In this document: piece after piece, positions 35,492 through 44,330 of the stretch
Numbering within the stretch: the first letter of the stretch is position 1
Layout of the letters: every line of letters begins with the position of its first letter
Source of the DNA: Frondihabitans australicus
GTDB taxonomy: Bacteria; Actinomycetota; Actinomycetes; Actinomycetales; Microbacteriaceae
Reading direction: 5' to 3'
Length of the DNA: 64,000 bases
Assembly (NCBI RefSeq): GCF_003634555.1
Contig: NZ_RBKS01000001.1
Coordinates: forward strand, 62,001 to 126,000
Position numbers and translations under genes: made by a program
The notes under the pieces: model-generated
Told to the model about the DNA's origin: nothing
The model's input: only the letters and a program-made list of their open reading frames with translations
Database searches by the model: none

Positions 35492-36115
35492 ATGAAGCTC
35501 ATCTCCAAGATCGCCATCTCGGCCGGCATCGCCGGTATCGCCGCGCTCGCCGTCGTCGCTCCCGCGAACGCCGCAACGAGCCAGCCCATCGAGGACACCA
35601 TCGGCACGATCGCTCCCGGCACGTCCGGCGACATCGGCTTCTACTATTCGAACGGCGACGCGACCGCCAACACCGGCAACGTCACGATCGTGCTCACGGC
35701 GCCCACCAACGCCACGTTCAACCAGAACGAGGTCTGGGGTATGGACTTCCCCGGCGGCGAGAGCTCGGGTAGCTCGCGCCCCGTCCTGACCGGCTGCACG
35801 CTGAACGGGACCTCCACCCAGATGACCTGCACCGGCAACCTGACCGTCATGGCGCCGGTGGGCGGCAAGCAGAGCACCCTCCAGCTGACCGCGAACGTCG
35901 CCGTCGCGGCTGACACCGCTGCCGAGACCACGTTCAACAACGGTTCCGCCGTTATCACCGGTGGTGGCGGCATCACGGGCGGCACCGTCTCGCTGGGCTA
36001 CAAGACGCCGGCCGAGGCCGAGACCCCCGTCATCGCTCCGGTGATCGGCGCGGGCGCGCTCGCCGCTGCGGGCATCGCCGGTGGCGTCGCCCTGCTGCGC
36101 CGCAAGCGCGCCTAA
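35492..36115 (+). CDS. Exported protein with signal peptide and C-terminal membrane anchor
   Basis: A 207-residue protein. Residues 1-28 form a Sec signal (KLISK, hydrophobic core, ANA-A). The mature part is Thr/Asn/Gly-rich and beta-like (DIGFYYSNGDATANTGNVT), with two cysteines (TGCTLNG and MTCTG) that may form a disulfide. A final hydrophobic segment (VIGAGALAAAGIAGGVALL) followed by RRKRA is a sortase-like tail, but no LPxTG precedes it; AEAETPVIAP is found instead. It is likely a surface protein anchored by its C terminus. A perfect terminator follows. Confidence 0.75.
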   Translation: MKLISKIAISAGIAGIAALAVVAPANAATSQPIEDTIGTIAPGTSGDIGFYYSNGDATANTGNVTIVLTAPTNATFNQNEVWGMDFPGGESSGSSRPVLTGCTLNGTSTQMTCTGNLTVMAPVGGKQSTLQLTANVAVAADTAAETTFNNGSAVITGGGGITGGTVSLGYKTPAEAETPVIAPVIGAGALAAAGIAGGVALLRRKRA

Positions 36116-36130
36116 GCAGCACTGAATCCG

Positions 36131-36170
36131 CCGCCGGCGGGTCGACTTCGGTCGACTCGCCGGCGGCTTT
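36131..36170 (+). terminator. Rho-independent terminator of the exported-protein gene
   Basis: CCGCCGGCG (36131-36139) and GTCGAC (36141-36146) pair with GTCGAC (36151-36156) and CGCCGGCGG (36158-36166) around a TTCG tetraloop, with one central mismatch, followed by CTTT. This is one of the clearest terminators in the window. Confidence 0.85.
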
Positions 36171-36225
36171 CGCGTACCCCGTTATCCGGTATGCGAACAC
36201 CGTAGGAGCACGCCGATCCGCGCCA

Positions 36226-36239
36226 TGACAGCGCTGTCA
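36226..36239. promoter_or_regulatory. LacI-type operator upstream of the symporter
   Basis: TGACAGCGCTGTCA is a perfect 14-base palindrome with central CG, differing at a central position from TGACAACGCTGTCA upstream of the GH92 gene. It lies 119 bases before the symporter start. A LacI-family repressor, not encoded here, is predicted to bind both. Confidence 0.7.
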
Positions 36240-36357
36240 GGGCGCAAAGGTACAGCACTCCGATTCGATGTGCCTAATCGCCATCAGACGTGTAACGTCC
36301 CCCGACGGCCCGGAAGCCACAGCTCCCGGCCTCCCGACGACGACGTTCAGGAGACGT

Positions 36358-38058
36358 ATGCATCCCCCCGCCTCGAGCCTCGCGCTCGCCACCGATGTCA
36401 GCATCAGGCTCAGCCTGAGCTGGGTCGACTACCTCATGCTCATCGTGTACTTCGCGATGGTCATCTCGATCGGCTTCATCGCGCGGCGCCGCGTCCGCAC
36501 GAGCATGGACTTCTTCCTGTCGGGCCGTTCGATGCCGGCGTGGATCACGGGCCTGGCGTTCGTCTCGGCGAACCTCGGTGCGACCGAGATCCTCGGCATG
36601 GCGGCCAACGGTGCCCAGATCGGCATCTCGACGCTGCACTACTACCTCGTCGGCGCCGTGCCCGCGATGGTGTTCCTCGGCCTCGTGATGATGCCCTTCT
36701 ACTACGGCTCGAAGGTGCGGAGCGTCCCGGAGTTCATGCTTCGGCGCTTCGGCAAGGCGCCGCACGCCGTCAACGCCGTCGCGTTCGCCGTGTCGAACGT
36801 GCTGATCGCGGGCATCAACCTCTACGCGATGGCGATCGTGATCGAGGCGATGCTCGGCTGGCCCGAGTGGGTCGCGATCATCGTCTCCGCCGCGTTCGTG
36901 CTCATCTACATCACGCTCGGCGGCCTCTCGAGCGCCATCTACAACGAGGTCGCGCAGTTCTTCGTCATCATCGCCGGCCTCGTGCCGCTGACGATCGTCG
37001 GCCTCCACCGCGTCGGCGGCTGGAGCGGCCTCAAGAGCGCCTTCGCGAAGACCGACTCGGTGCAGCACCTGTCGGCCTGGGCGGGCACGGCGATCGGCCA
37101 CGTCTCGAACCCGATCGGCGCCAACTGGCTCGCCATCGTGCTCGGCCTCGGCTTCGTGCTCGGCTTCGGCTACTGGACCACCAATTTCACCGAGGTGCAG
37201 CGCGCCTTCAGCGCGAAGAACATGTCGGCCGCACGGCGCACGCCTCTCGTCGCTGCGTTCCCGAAGCTCTTCATCCCGTTCATCGTCGTCGTGCCGGGCC
37301 TCATCGGCGCCGCCGTGCTCGGCAACCAGCTCGCCGCGACCAGCGACGCCACGCACCTGTCGTACAACGACGTGATCCCGAAGCTGATCCAGATGTACCT
37401 GCCGGAGGGTGTCCTGGGAGTGGCGGTCACCGGGCTCCTGGCGTCGTTCATGGCCGGTATGGCGGCCAACGTGTCGAGCTTCAACACGGTCTTCACCTAC
37501 GACATCTGGCAGCGCTACATCAAGCCGAAGATGAGCGACGAGCACTACCTGCGCGTCGGCCGCTGGGTCACCGTGATCGGCGTGCTGATCGGCATCGCGA
37601 CCGCGTTCATCGCGGCCGGCGCCGGCAACATCATGACCTACATGCAGACGCTGTTCTCGTTCTTCAACGCACCGCTGTTCGCCGTGTTCATCCTCGGCCT
37701 GCTCTGGAAGCGGATGACGCCGGTCGCCGCCCTCTGGTCGTACCTCGCGGGCATCGCCGCGCCGACGATCGTGTGGATCTCGTACCTCAACGACCCGTCG
37801 CTCTTCGCCACCGGCACCGCCGAGACGCTCTACGGCGCGATCATCTCGTTCGTCACGGTGATCGTCGTCGGCGTGATCCTCTCGGCGTTCACGAAGCCGA
37901 AGGACGTCAAGGACCTGAAGGGCCTCGTCTACGGCGTCGGCAAGATCGACATGTCGATGGACTCGGTCGTCGGCGACACCGCCTGGTATCGCTCGCCCGT
38001 CCTGCTCGGCACGGTCGCCCTGATCCTGTGCGTCGTCCTCTACCTGCCGTTCCTCTAG
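36358..38058 (+). CDS. Sodium:solute symporter (SSS family)
   Basis: A 566-residue transporter with about 13 hydrophobic segments. LSWVDYLMLIVYFAMVISIG begins the fold; RTSMDFFLSGRSMPAW, ANLGATEILGMAANGAQIG and KVRSVPEFMLRRF are characteristic of SLC5-like sodium symporters. It takes up a small organic solute with sodium. A LacI-type operator upstream suggests a sugar or derivative. The start at 36358 is the first ATG in the membrane-protein frame consistent with relatives. A small 2-helix protein is encoded 11 bases downstream and is probably co-translated. Confidence 0.85.
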   Translation: MHPPASSLALATDVSIRLSLSWVDYLMLIVYFAMVISIGFIARRRVRTSMDFFLSGRSMPAWITGLAFVSANLGATEILGMAANGAQIGISTLHYYLVGAVPAMVFLGLVMMPFYYGSKVRSVPEFMLRRFGKAPHAVNAVAFAVSNVLIAGINLYAMAIVIEAMLGWPEWVAIIVSAAFVLIYITLGGLSSAIYNEVAQFFVIIAGLVPLTIVGLHRVGGWSGLKSAFAKTDSVQHLSAWAGTAIGHVSNPIGANWLAIVLGLGFVLGFGYWTTNFTEVQRAFSAKNMSAARRTPLVAAFPKLFIPFIVVVPGLIGAAVLGNQLAATSDATHLSYNDVIPKLIQMYLPEGVLGVAVTGLLASFMAGMAANVSSFNTVFTYDIWQRYIKPKMSDEHYLRVGRWVTVIGVLIGIATAFIAAGAGNIMTYMQTLFSFFNAPLFAVFILGLLWKRMTPVAALWSYLAGIAAPTIVWISYLNDPSLFATGTAETLYGAIISFVTVIVVGVILSAFTKPKDVKDLKGLVYGVGKIDMSMDSVVGDTAWYRSPVLLGTVALILCVVLYLPFL

Positions 38059-38069
38059 AAAGGGCCGCC

Positions 38070-38414
38070 ATGACTGACAACTCGAAGAACGACGCAGGAG
38101 CCGCGACGAGCGCCGACGAGCGCGCCGCGATGGTCCGCTCGACCCGTCGCTGGGACCTCCGGCGCCTCCTCGGCGGCCTGTTCGCCTTCTACGGCATCAT
38201 CTGCGTGATCCTCGGGATCGTGCACAGCTCGTCCGACCTGCACAAGACCGGTGGCATCGCCATCAACCTGTGGGCGGGCATCGGCATGATCGTCGCGGCG
38301 ATCGCCTTCCTCGTCTGGGATCGGCTCGCGCCGGTGCCCGAGGAGGACATCGTCGGCAGCCTCGAGGCGCAGGATCACGAGAAGGCCGTCGGCGAGGGCC
38401 GCGCCGCCGGCTAG
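38070..38414 (+). CDS. Small membrane protein partner of the symporter
   Basis: A 114-residue protein, start 11 bases after the symporter stop, with AAAGGG just before. A polar N terminus (about 30 residues) is followed by two hydrophobic segments (GGLFAFYGIICVILGIVHS and GGIAINLWAGIGMIVAAIAFLVW) and an acidic tail (PVPEEDIVGSLEAQDHEK). Gene order makes it a likely accessory subunit; I do not recognise a named family. Confidence 0.7.
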   Translation: MTDNSKNDAGAATSADERAAMVRSTRRWDLRRLLGGLFAFYGIICVILGIVHSSSDLHKTGGIAINLWAGIGMIVAAIAFLVWDRLAPVPEEDIVGSLEAQDHEKAVGEGRAAG

Positions 38415-38422
38415 CCCCGCAC

Positions 38423-38457
38423 CCCGCGGGCCGGGTCGGCCGGCCCGAGCCCGCGGG
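38423..38457. terminator. Shared hairpin between convergent genes
   Basis: CCCGCGGG (38423-38430) pairs with CCCGCGGG (38450-38457; the arm is its own complement), with inner CGGG and CCCG adding to the stem. It directly abuts the stop codon of the tag gene on the minus strand and follows the symporter operon, so it can end both transcripts. Confidence 0.6.
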
Positions 38458-39069
38458 CTAGGCCCAGACCCCCGACGACCCTCGTCGGTGGCTGTCGACG
38501 AGGTGGGTGTCGACGATGCCGATCGCCTCCATCAGGGCGAACATCGTCGTCGGCCCGACGAAGCGGAAGCCCTTGGCCTTCAGGGCCTTCGAGAGGGCCT
38601 TCGACTCGTCGCTCTGCGTCGGGATGTCGGCGAACGTTCGCGGCTCGTACGTCGCCTCGGGCCGGAACGACCACACGAAGTCGCCCAGCCCGCCCTCCGG
38701 CCGCAGGTCGAGGGTGGCCTGGGCGTTCGTGATGGCGGCGTCGATCTTCAGCCGATTGCGCACGATGCCGGCGTCGGCCATGAGGCGCGCGCGGTCGTCG
38801 TCGCCGTAGCGGGCGACTTTCTCGGGGTCGAAGTCGTCGAACGCGGCCCGGAACGCCGGCCTCTTACGGAGGATCGTCGCCCACGACAGCCCCGACTGGA
38901 ACGCCTCGAGCGTGAGCCGCTCGTACACGCCGCGCTCGTCTCGAACCGGCATGCCCCACTCGGTGTCGTAGTAACTCTGCATCAGCGGGTCGGTGGCCGC
39001 CCAGACCGGGCGCGCCAGCCCGTCGGCACCCAGGACGACGGCCGACGACCGTACTTCTTGATCGCTCAC
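38458..39069 (-). CDS. tag: DNA-3-methyladenine glycosylase I
   Basis: A 203-residue Tag-family base-excision glycosylase that removes 3-methyladenine. DPLMQSYYDTEWGMP, LTLEAFQSGLSWATILRKR, FVWSF, SKALKAKGFRFVGPTTMFALMEAIGIV follow E. coli Tag in order, including the Glu in LEAFQSGLSW and the WATILRKR helix. Compared with E. coli Tag (Cys4, His17, His175, Cys179 zinc snap), the first Cys, the His (here YYD) and the last Cys are missing, so the zinc site is probably lost. Size is normal. Confidence 0.85.
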   Translation of the reverse strand: MSDQEVRSSAVVLGADGLARPVWAATDPLMQSYYDTEWGMPVRDERGVYERLTLEAFQSGLSWATILRKRPAFRAAFDDFDPEKVARYGDDDRARLMADAGIVRNRLKIDAAITNAQATLDLRPEGGLGDFVWSFRPEATYEPRTFADIPTQSDESKALSKALKAKGFRFVGPTTMFALMEAIGIVDTHLVDSHRRGSSGVWA

Positions 39070-39112
39070 GGGTGAAGCCTAGTTTTCACCTCCGACAAAG
39101 GATTTGACCAGG

Positions 39113-40093
39113 ATGCCGCGCGACCGCTTCACTGGTGACATGATCGCGCCGCAGCTTCGCGGGGCCGACGTGCGGACGACGATGTCCAGCGCGGCCGCCA
39201 CCCGCATCGACCTGCACCAGCACCTCCTGCCGCCCGTGTTCCTCGACGTCCTCAGGTCGCGCCAGGTGCTGCCCTACGTCCGCGACGAGTGGACCCTCTA
39301 CACCGAGGGCGAGTCGCCCTACTCGCTCAATCCGACGGCCCACGACGTCGAGCGCCGGCGGCAGCAGGAGCAGGCGGAGGGCAAGGGCGAGGTGCTCCTG
39401 TCGCTGCCCGGCAACCTCCGCATCGAAGACCTCCCGTTCGACGAGGCGTCCGTGCTCGTCGACGCCTGGCACCGGTCGGCGCTCGATCTCGGGGATCCGT
39501 TCCGAGTGTGGGCGGCGACCCCGATCACGCGCTTCGACCTCGACGGCCTCGCCGACGTCCTGAGCGACGACCGCGTCGTCGGTCTGCAGCTGCCGGCGTC
39601 GTCGCTCGCGACCACCGACGACGTCGCGCGCCTCGAGCCGGTGCTCGGGCTGGTCGAGGTCTTCGGCAAGCCCGTCCTCGTCCACCCCCGGCACGTCGTC
39701 GCGGCTCCTCGCAGCGGAGTGGCCACGGCCGACTCGATCCCGCGGGCCGAGCAGCTCAAGGCGGCCTGGCTCAGCTGGCAGGAGCTCGGCCGAGCCCAGC
39801 ACCCGAGCCTGCGCATCGCCTTCATCGCCCTCGCGGGGCTGGCTCCGCTCGCCCAGGCGGCCTCCCAGCCGCGCGGCCAGAAGCCCAAGGCCGACCCCAA
39901 CGTCTTCTACGAGACGAGCGCCTACGACGAGCGCGCGATCGACGCCATGGCGAGGCTCGTGGGCGGCGCATCGCTCGTCCACGGCTCGGACCGCCCCTTC
40001 CGGCAACCGCGCGACTACGCGCTCGGCGCCGCGCTCAACCACGCGGTCTTCTCCTCGAACCCGCGAACCCTCCTCACCGGCCAGACCTCCTAG
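39113..40093 (+). CDS. Amidohydrolase-related TIM-barrel protein
   Basis: A 326-residue protein with amidohydrolase-2 features: [17 protein letters not shown] near residue 31 holds the first HxH metal pair, VLVHPRHVV the second-strand His, and HGSDRPF the C-terminal Asp. Members decarboxylate or hydrolyse aromatic and lactone substrates. AAAGGA at 39097-39102 is at good distance from ATG 39113, preferred to TTG 39104. The end of the barrel is short compared with many relatives. It is followed 37 bases later by an aldo-keto reductase gene. Confidence 0.7.
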   Translation: MPRDRFTGDMIAPQLRGADVRTTMSSAAATRIDLHQHLLPPVFLDVLRSRQVLPYVRDEWTLYTEGESPYSLNPTAHDVERRRQQEQAEGKGEVLLSLPGNLRIEDLPFDEASVLVDAWHRSALDLGDPFRVWAATPITRFDLDGLADVLSDDRVVGLQLPASSLATTDDVARLEPVLGLVEVFGKPVLVHPRHVVAAPRSGVATADSIPRAEQLKAAWLSWQELGRAQHPSLRIAFIALAGLAPLAQAASQPRGQKPKADPNVFYETSAYDERAIDAMARLVGGASLVHGSDRPFRQPRDYALGAALNHAVFSSNPRTLLTGQTS

Positions 40094-40130
40094 CGGCGTC
40101 CCGGGCGCCGTTCGGCGTAGCGTGAGCGCC

Positions 40131-41117
<987 letters not shown>

Positions 41118-41118
41118 G

Positions 41119-41397
41119 GTGCCGGTCGTCGAGCGGCGCCGCTTCGTCGTCAGCGGCGTCGTCCAGGGCGTCGGGTTTCGCTGGGCGACGCGCGTCGAGG
41201 CCGCGCGCCTGGGTCTCGTCGGCTATGCGCGCAATCTCGTCGACGGCACGGTCGAGATCGAGGCGGAGGGCGGGGCGCAGGAGCTGGCGGAACTCGCCTC
41301 GTGGCTCGACGCCGGCGGCCCTCCCTCCGCCCGCGTCACGAGTGTCGACGCCGCCGTGGTGCCGCCACGCGGCGGCTCGGCGTTCGACGCCCGCTAG
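41119..41397 (+). CDS. acyP: Acylphosphatase
   Basis: A 92-residue acylphosphatase. The phosphate loop [12 protein letters not shown] holds the catalytic Arg21, and Asn39 lies in GYARNLVDG; the second half has the expected GTVEIEAEG strand. It hydrolyses acyl-phosphates such as 1,3-bisphosphoglycerate or acetyl-phosphate. The GTG start immediately follows the aldo-keto reductase stop. Length matches the family. Confidence 0.9.
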   Translation: MPVVERRRFVVSGVVQGVGFRWATRVEAARLGLVGYARNLVDGTVEIEAEGGAQELAELASWLDAGGPPSARVTSVDAAVVPPRGGSAFDAR

Positions 41398-41457
41398 ACC
41401 CGTTCCACCGCCCGCCTCGCCCCGCCGCCGCCTCGCCCCGCCCTGCGCCGCCCCACA

Positions 41458-41511
41458 CCAAATTTCGGACACAACTCCATGCCCTTCGTTGGAGCTGTGT
41501 CCGGATTTTGG
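41458..41511. repeat. First of two adjacent dyad elements (CGGACACAACTCC type)
   Basis: 22-base arms 41458-41479 and 41490-41511 pair with three mismatches around a 10-base loop. The core CGGACACAACTCC on the left matches GGAGCTGTGTCCG on the right. It lies 60 bases after the acylphosphatase stop. The similarity to the next element suggests a duplicated dyad; no reading frame needs it. Confidence 0.75.
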
Positions 41512-41529
41512 GTGGCGGGCGGCCGGACA

Positions 41530-41585
41530 CCCGAAATCCGGACAGAACTCCAACGATTCCGTTGGTGTTGTGTCCGAAATTCGGG
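41530..41585. repeat. Second adjacent dyad element
   Basis: 26-base arms 41530-41555 and 41560-41585 pair with four mismatches across the loop ATTC. Left core CGGACAGAACTCCAACG, right core CGTTGGTGTTGTGTCCG. It repeats the sequence of the first element 72 bases earlier. The element is about 50 bases before the small membrane protein gene at 41635. Confidence 0.75.
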
Positions 41586-41634
41586 TTTGAGGGACGGCGC
41601 GCGATGCCTGACGCCGGCACCCTAAAGTGGGCGC

Positions 41635-41928
41635 ATGCTGATGCGGGTGTGGGCGTGGATCTCGGCGGGGCTCGGGCTGGCGATCATGGTGATGACGTAC
41701 ATCGACGGCGCGATCGTGGGCGTCTGGGCCGATGAGCATCAGACCGCGGCCGAGACTTATCCCGACGACGTCCTGCCCTTCTTCGTCGCGGGCATCGGCT
41801 TCGTCCTGCTCGTCGGCGGGCACGCCGTCGCACTCGCCGGTGGCCGCCGCGCGACCCCGGCGCCTGGCTACGAGCGTCACCCCGGCCGATCCGCGACGCG
41901 AGACCCGCGGGGCGCCGGTCGTCAGTAG
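41635..41928 (+). CDS. Small two-helix membrane protein
   Basis: A 97-residue protein with two hydrophobic segments (WAWISAGLGLAIMVMTYI and LPFFVAGIGFVLLVGGHAVALAG) separated by an acidic loop, and a Pro/Arg-rich C-terminal tail. Its end overlaps the end of the convergent TauE gene by seven bases. It may be a plain anchor protein; no family recognised. Confidence 0.55.
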   Translation: MLMRVWAWISAGLGLAIMVMTYIDGAIVGVWADEHQTAAETYPDDVLPFFVAGIGFVLLVGGHAVALAGGRRATPAPGYERHPGRSATRDPRGAGRQ

Positions 41929-42695
41929 GCGCGCCCGGCCAGGTACGCCGCGAGCACCACGCCGCAGACCGCGATCGCCGGCCGCAGCACCCGCGACGGC
42001 ACTCGCCGCGCCACCGACGGACCGATCAACCCGCCGACGAGCGCGCCGACGCCGAGCGGCCACACGGCCCGCCAGACGACCGACCCGAGCAGCGTGAACA
42101 GCACGGCGGGCCCGATGTCGGCGGCCAGGAGGATCACGTTCTTGAGCGAGTTCGCCCGGAACAGGCGCGGCTCGGTGGTGAGGAGGAGCAGGGCGATCAT
42201 GAGGATCCCCGATCCTGCGCCGAAGTAGCCGTTGTACGCGGCCACCCCCGCGCCCGCGACCCTGACCGCCGTCGGGCTGAGGCGGCTGTCGCGGCGGGCC
42301 TGCCACCGGGTGATCGCTGGCTGCAGCAGCAGGATCACCGACCCCGCCAGCACGAGGAAGGGCACGACGCGGTCGAACACCCCGCCCGGCGTCACCACGA
42401 GCAGCACGGCGCCGCCGAACGAGAACAGCACGATCGGGGGCATCCAGCGGCGGAGGGTGGGGGAGTGGCCGTCGAGGTCGGGCTTCGCGCGGAGCGCCGA
42501 GCCCGCGCCGGAGCCGAGGAGGGCGAGCGTCGAGGTGATGTTCGCGGTGAGCGGCGGGATTCCGACGGCGAGCAGGGCGGGGTAGGCGACGAGCGAGGTG
42601 ATGCCGCCGGCCGTGCCGATGACGCCCGCGACGATGCCGGCGCCGAGGAGGAAGAGCTCGAAGGTCCAGCCGTGCACGCCCCCAGCCTTCCACAT
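41922..42695 (-). CDS. TauE/SafE family anion exporter
   Basis: A 257-residue transporter with about eight hydrophobic segments. AGIVAGVIGTAGGITSLVAYPALLAVG at the N terminus and YNGYFGAGSGILMIALLLL in the second half are the two inverted-repeat GxxGxGGG-type motifs of the TauE/SafE (TSUP) family. These proteins export sulfite, sulfoacetate or related anions or C2 compounds. No sulfur gene is directly next to it, so the anion is uncertain. The ATG at 42695 gives a normal N terminus. Confidence 0.8.
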   Translation of the reverse strand: MWKAGGVHGWTFELFLLGAGIVAGVIGTAGGITSLVAYPALLAVGIPPLTANITSTLALLGSGAGSALRAKPDLDGHSPTLRRWMPPIVLFSFGGAVLLVVTPGGVFDRVVPFLVLAGSVILLLQPAITRWQARRDSRLSPTAVRVAGAGVAAYNGYFGAGSGILMIALLLLTTEPRLFRANSLKNVILLAADIGPAVLFTLLGSVVWRAVWPLGVGALVGGLIGPSVARRVPSRVLRPAIAVCGVVLAAYLAGRAY

Positions 42696-42794
42696 GCTCG
42701 GCGCGGGCTCGGCGCCCCTCTGACGGGAGGGCGCGCGAGGCGTGTGTGGCGGTTACCCTGGTCGCTCAGAGCAATCGCACTCGAGGGGGAATTC

Positions 42795-43031
42795 ATGCTG
42801 GTAGACCTCGGCGGATGGTCGCACTTCGTCATCCTGGGAGTGGTGCTGGCGGTCTTCGTCGTCTCGCTCGTGATGGTCTGGCAGTCCGCCGGCCGGGGCA
42901 CCGTCGAGCGGGTCGTGTGGACCGCGCTCATCGTCTTCATCCCTGTCGTCGGGATCCTCGCCTGGCAGGGCAACTTCTGGATCGGCCTCGCCATGAAGCG
43001 TCTGAACCGCCCGCGAGGCAACGCGAGCTGA
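42795..43031 (+). CDS. Small membrane protein of PLDc_N type
   Basis: A 78-residue protein with two hydrophobic segments (FVILGVVLAVFVVSLVMVW and VVWTALIVFIPVVGILAW) and the PVVGILAWQGNFWIG end typical of the short PLD-nuclease N-terminal domain. It resembles the gene at 52724-52957. The next gene begins 7 bases after the stop. GAGGGG is 9-14 bases before ATG 42795. Confidence 0.7.
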   Translation: MLVDLGGWSHFVILGVVLAVFVVSLVMVWQSAGRGTVERVVWTALIVFIPVVGILAWQGNFWIGLAMKRLNRPRGNAS

Positions 43032-43038
43032 TGCCGTC

Positions 43039-44196
43039 GTGACCGGCGGGCACGTGGGCATCCGAGACGTCGCACGCCGACGACTGGTCGCGCAAGGCAT
43101 CGCACGCGACCCGAGCGACGCGGACGACCCCGCGCCGACGCTCGCCGAGGTCGCGGCGTCGCAGCTCGCCACGCAGGCGCAGGACCTCCCCGGCGCGAAG
43201 TGGGCTCTCGGCCTCCGTGCCCGCGCCACCGAGGTCGAGGTCGACGCGGCGCTCGCCGACGGCACTGTCGTCCGCACCTGGCCCGCCCGCGGCACCCTCA
43301 TGATCACGGCCCGCGCCGACGTCCGCTGGCTCACCGAGCTCCTCGCCCCGCGAGCGTTCGGAGCGGCCGCGAGCGTGTGGCGCCGCGACGGCCTGACGCC
43401 CGACGACTTCGTGCGGGCGTCCGACATCGCACGTGCCGAGCTCCGGGGCCGGTCGCTGGCGCGCGACGCCCTGCTCGAGGTCTGGCGCGCGAACGGCATC
43501 GAGACGACGAAGAACCGCGGCTCCCACCTGCTCCGCCAGCTCGCCGGCGAGGCGCTCATCGTCTTCGGCCCGCCGACGACGAACCCGAAGACCGGTGCCG
43601 CCGTCCAGACCTTCGCCCTGCTGGCCGACCACGCCCCCGAGGCCGAGCCGCGCGACCGCGACGACGCCCTGCGCGAGCTCGCCGTCCGCTACTTCACCGG
43701 CCACGGGCCGGCCACCGTCCGCGACCTCGCCTGGTGGAGCGGCCTCACCATCGCCGACTGCCGCCGTGCGGTCGATCTCGCGGGCGACGCGCTTGCCCGG
43801 TGCGACGTCACGGGCCAGGAACCAGGGCCGCAGGATCGGGAGGCCCTCCTCACGAGCGCCGCTCACCCGCCGAGCATCGCCGAGCCCGGCGACGTCCGGA
43901 TCCTGCCACCCTTCGACGAGCTTCTCGTGGGCTACGCGGATCGCGCCGCGCACCTCGACGAGGGCGACTTCGCCAAGGTGGTGCCGGCGTCGAACGGGCT
44001 GTTCCGGCCGGTCGTCACCGTCGATGGTCGGGTGGTCGGCACGTGGCGCCGAACCCTCGTGAAGAACGACGCGGTCGATGTCGCGGTGGAGACGTTCCGG
44101 CCCCTCGATGCGGCGGTCGAGGCGGCGATCGACGCCCGTGTCGACGAGTACGCGCGCTTCGCGGCGAGGTCGCGTTATGAGGCGGCTTCCGGTTGA
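43039..44196 (+). CDS. Winged-helix AlkZ-like DNA glycosylase family protein
   Basis: A 385-residue protein of the HTH_42/AlkZ family: three winged-helix-type domains in tandem, starting IRDVARRRLVAQGI. The catalytic QxQ-type motif of AlkZ is recognisable as Gln46-Ala-Gln48 in ATQAQDLPGAKW. AlkZ from Streptomyces unhooks interstrand crosslinks made by azinomycin; relatives cleave N7-alkylated bases. GTG 43039 is used as start. It lies between small membrane and transporter genes, with no biosynthetic cluster beside it, so a general alkylation-repair role is plausible. Confidence 0.75.
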   Translation: MTGGHVGIRDVARRRLVAQGIARDPSDADDPAPTLAEVAASQLATQAQDLPGAKWALGLRARATEVEVDAALADGTVVRTWPARGTLMITARADVRWLTELLAPRAFGAAASVWRRDGLTPDDFVRASDIARAELRGRSLARDALLEVWRANGIETTKNRGSHLLRQLAGEALIVFGPPTTNPKTGAAVQTFALLADHAPEAEPRDRDDALRELAVRYFTGHGPATVRDLAWWSGLTIADCRRAVDLAGDALARCDVTGQEPGPQDREALLTSAAHPPSIAEPGDVRILPPFDELLVGYADRAAHLDEGDFAKVVPASNGLFRPVVTVDGRVVGTWRRTLVKNDAVDVAVETFRPLDAAVEAAIDARVDEYARFAARSRYEAASG

Positions 44197-44204
44197 CCGG
44201 TCGC

Positions 44205-44289
44205 GTTACCCACCGGGGTAACGGCCTCTGACCTGGGCTTTTCTATTGTGAACGGAAGGTTACAGGTCGCGCAATTGAAGAGTTACCTG
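44205..44289. promoter_or_regulatory. GTTAC-box control region of the ABC/monooxygenase operon
   Basis: The dyad GTTACCC (44205-44211) and GGGTAAC (44216-44222) is followed by GTTACAG (44259-44265) and GTTACCTG (44282-44289). GTTACAG and GTTACCTG recur exactly (the latter reversed) in the gap beside the GntR gene at 56.56 kb. GTTAC should be rare in this GC-rich DNA, so four boxes in 85 bases point to an operator array. TATTGT (44243) is a possible -10. Confidence 0.6.
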
Positions 44290-44330
44290 CGCTGACGATT
44301 TCGGAAATACGCACAGGTCAGGCTTTCGGC

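Noticed and set aside
41458-41585. The paired dyads as a CRISPR-like array
   Set aside because: Only two units, each palindromic over its whole length, with no spacer of constant length and no cas genes.
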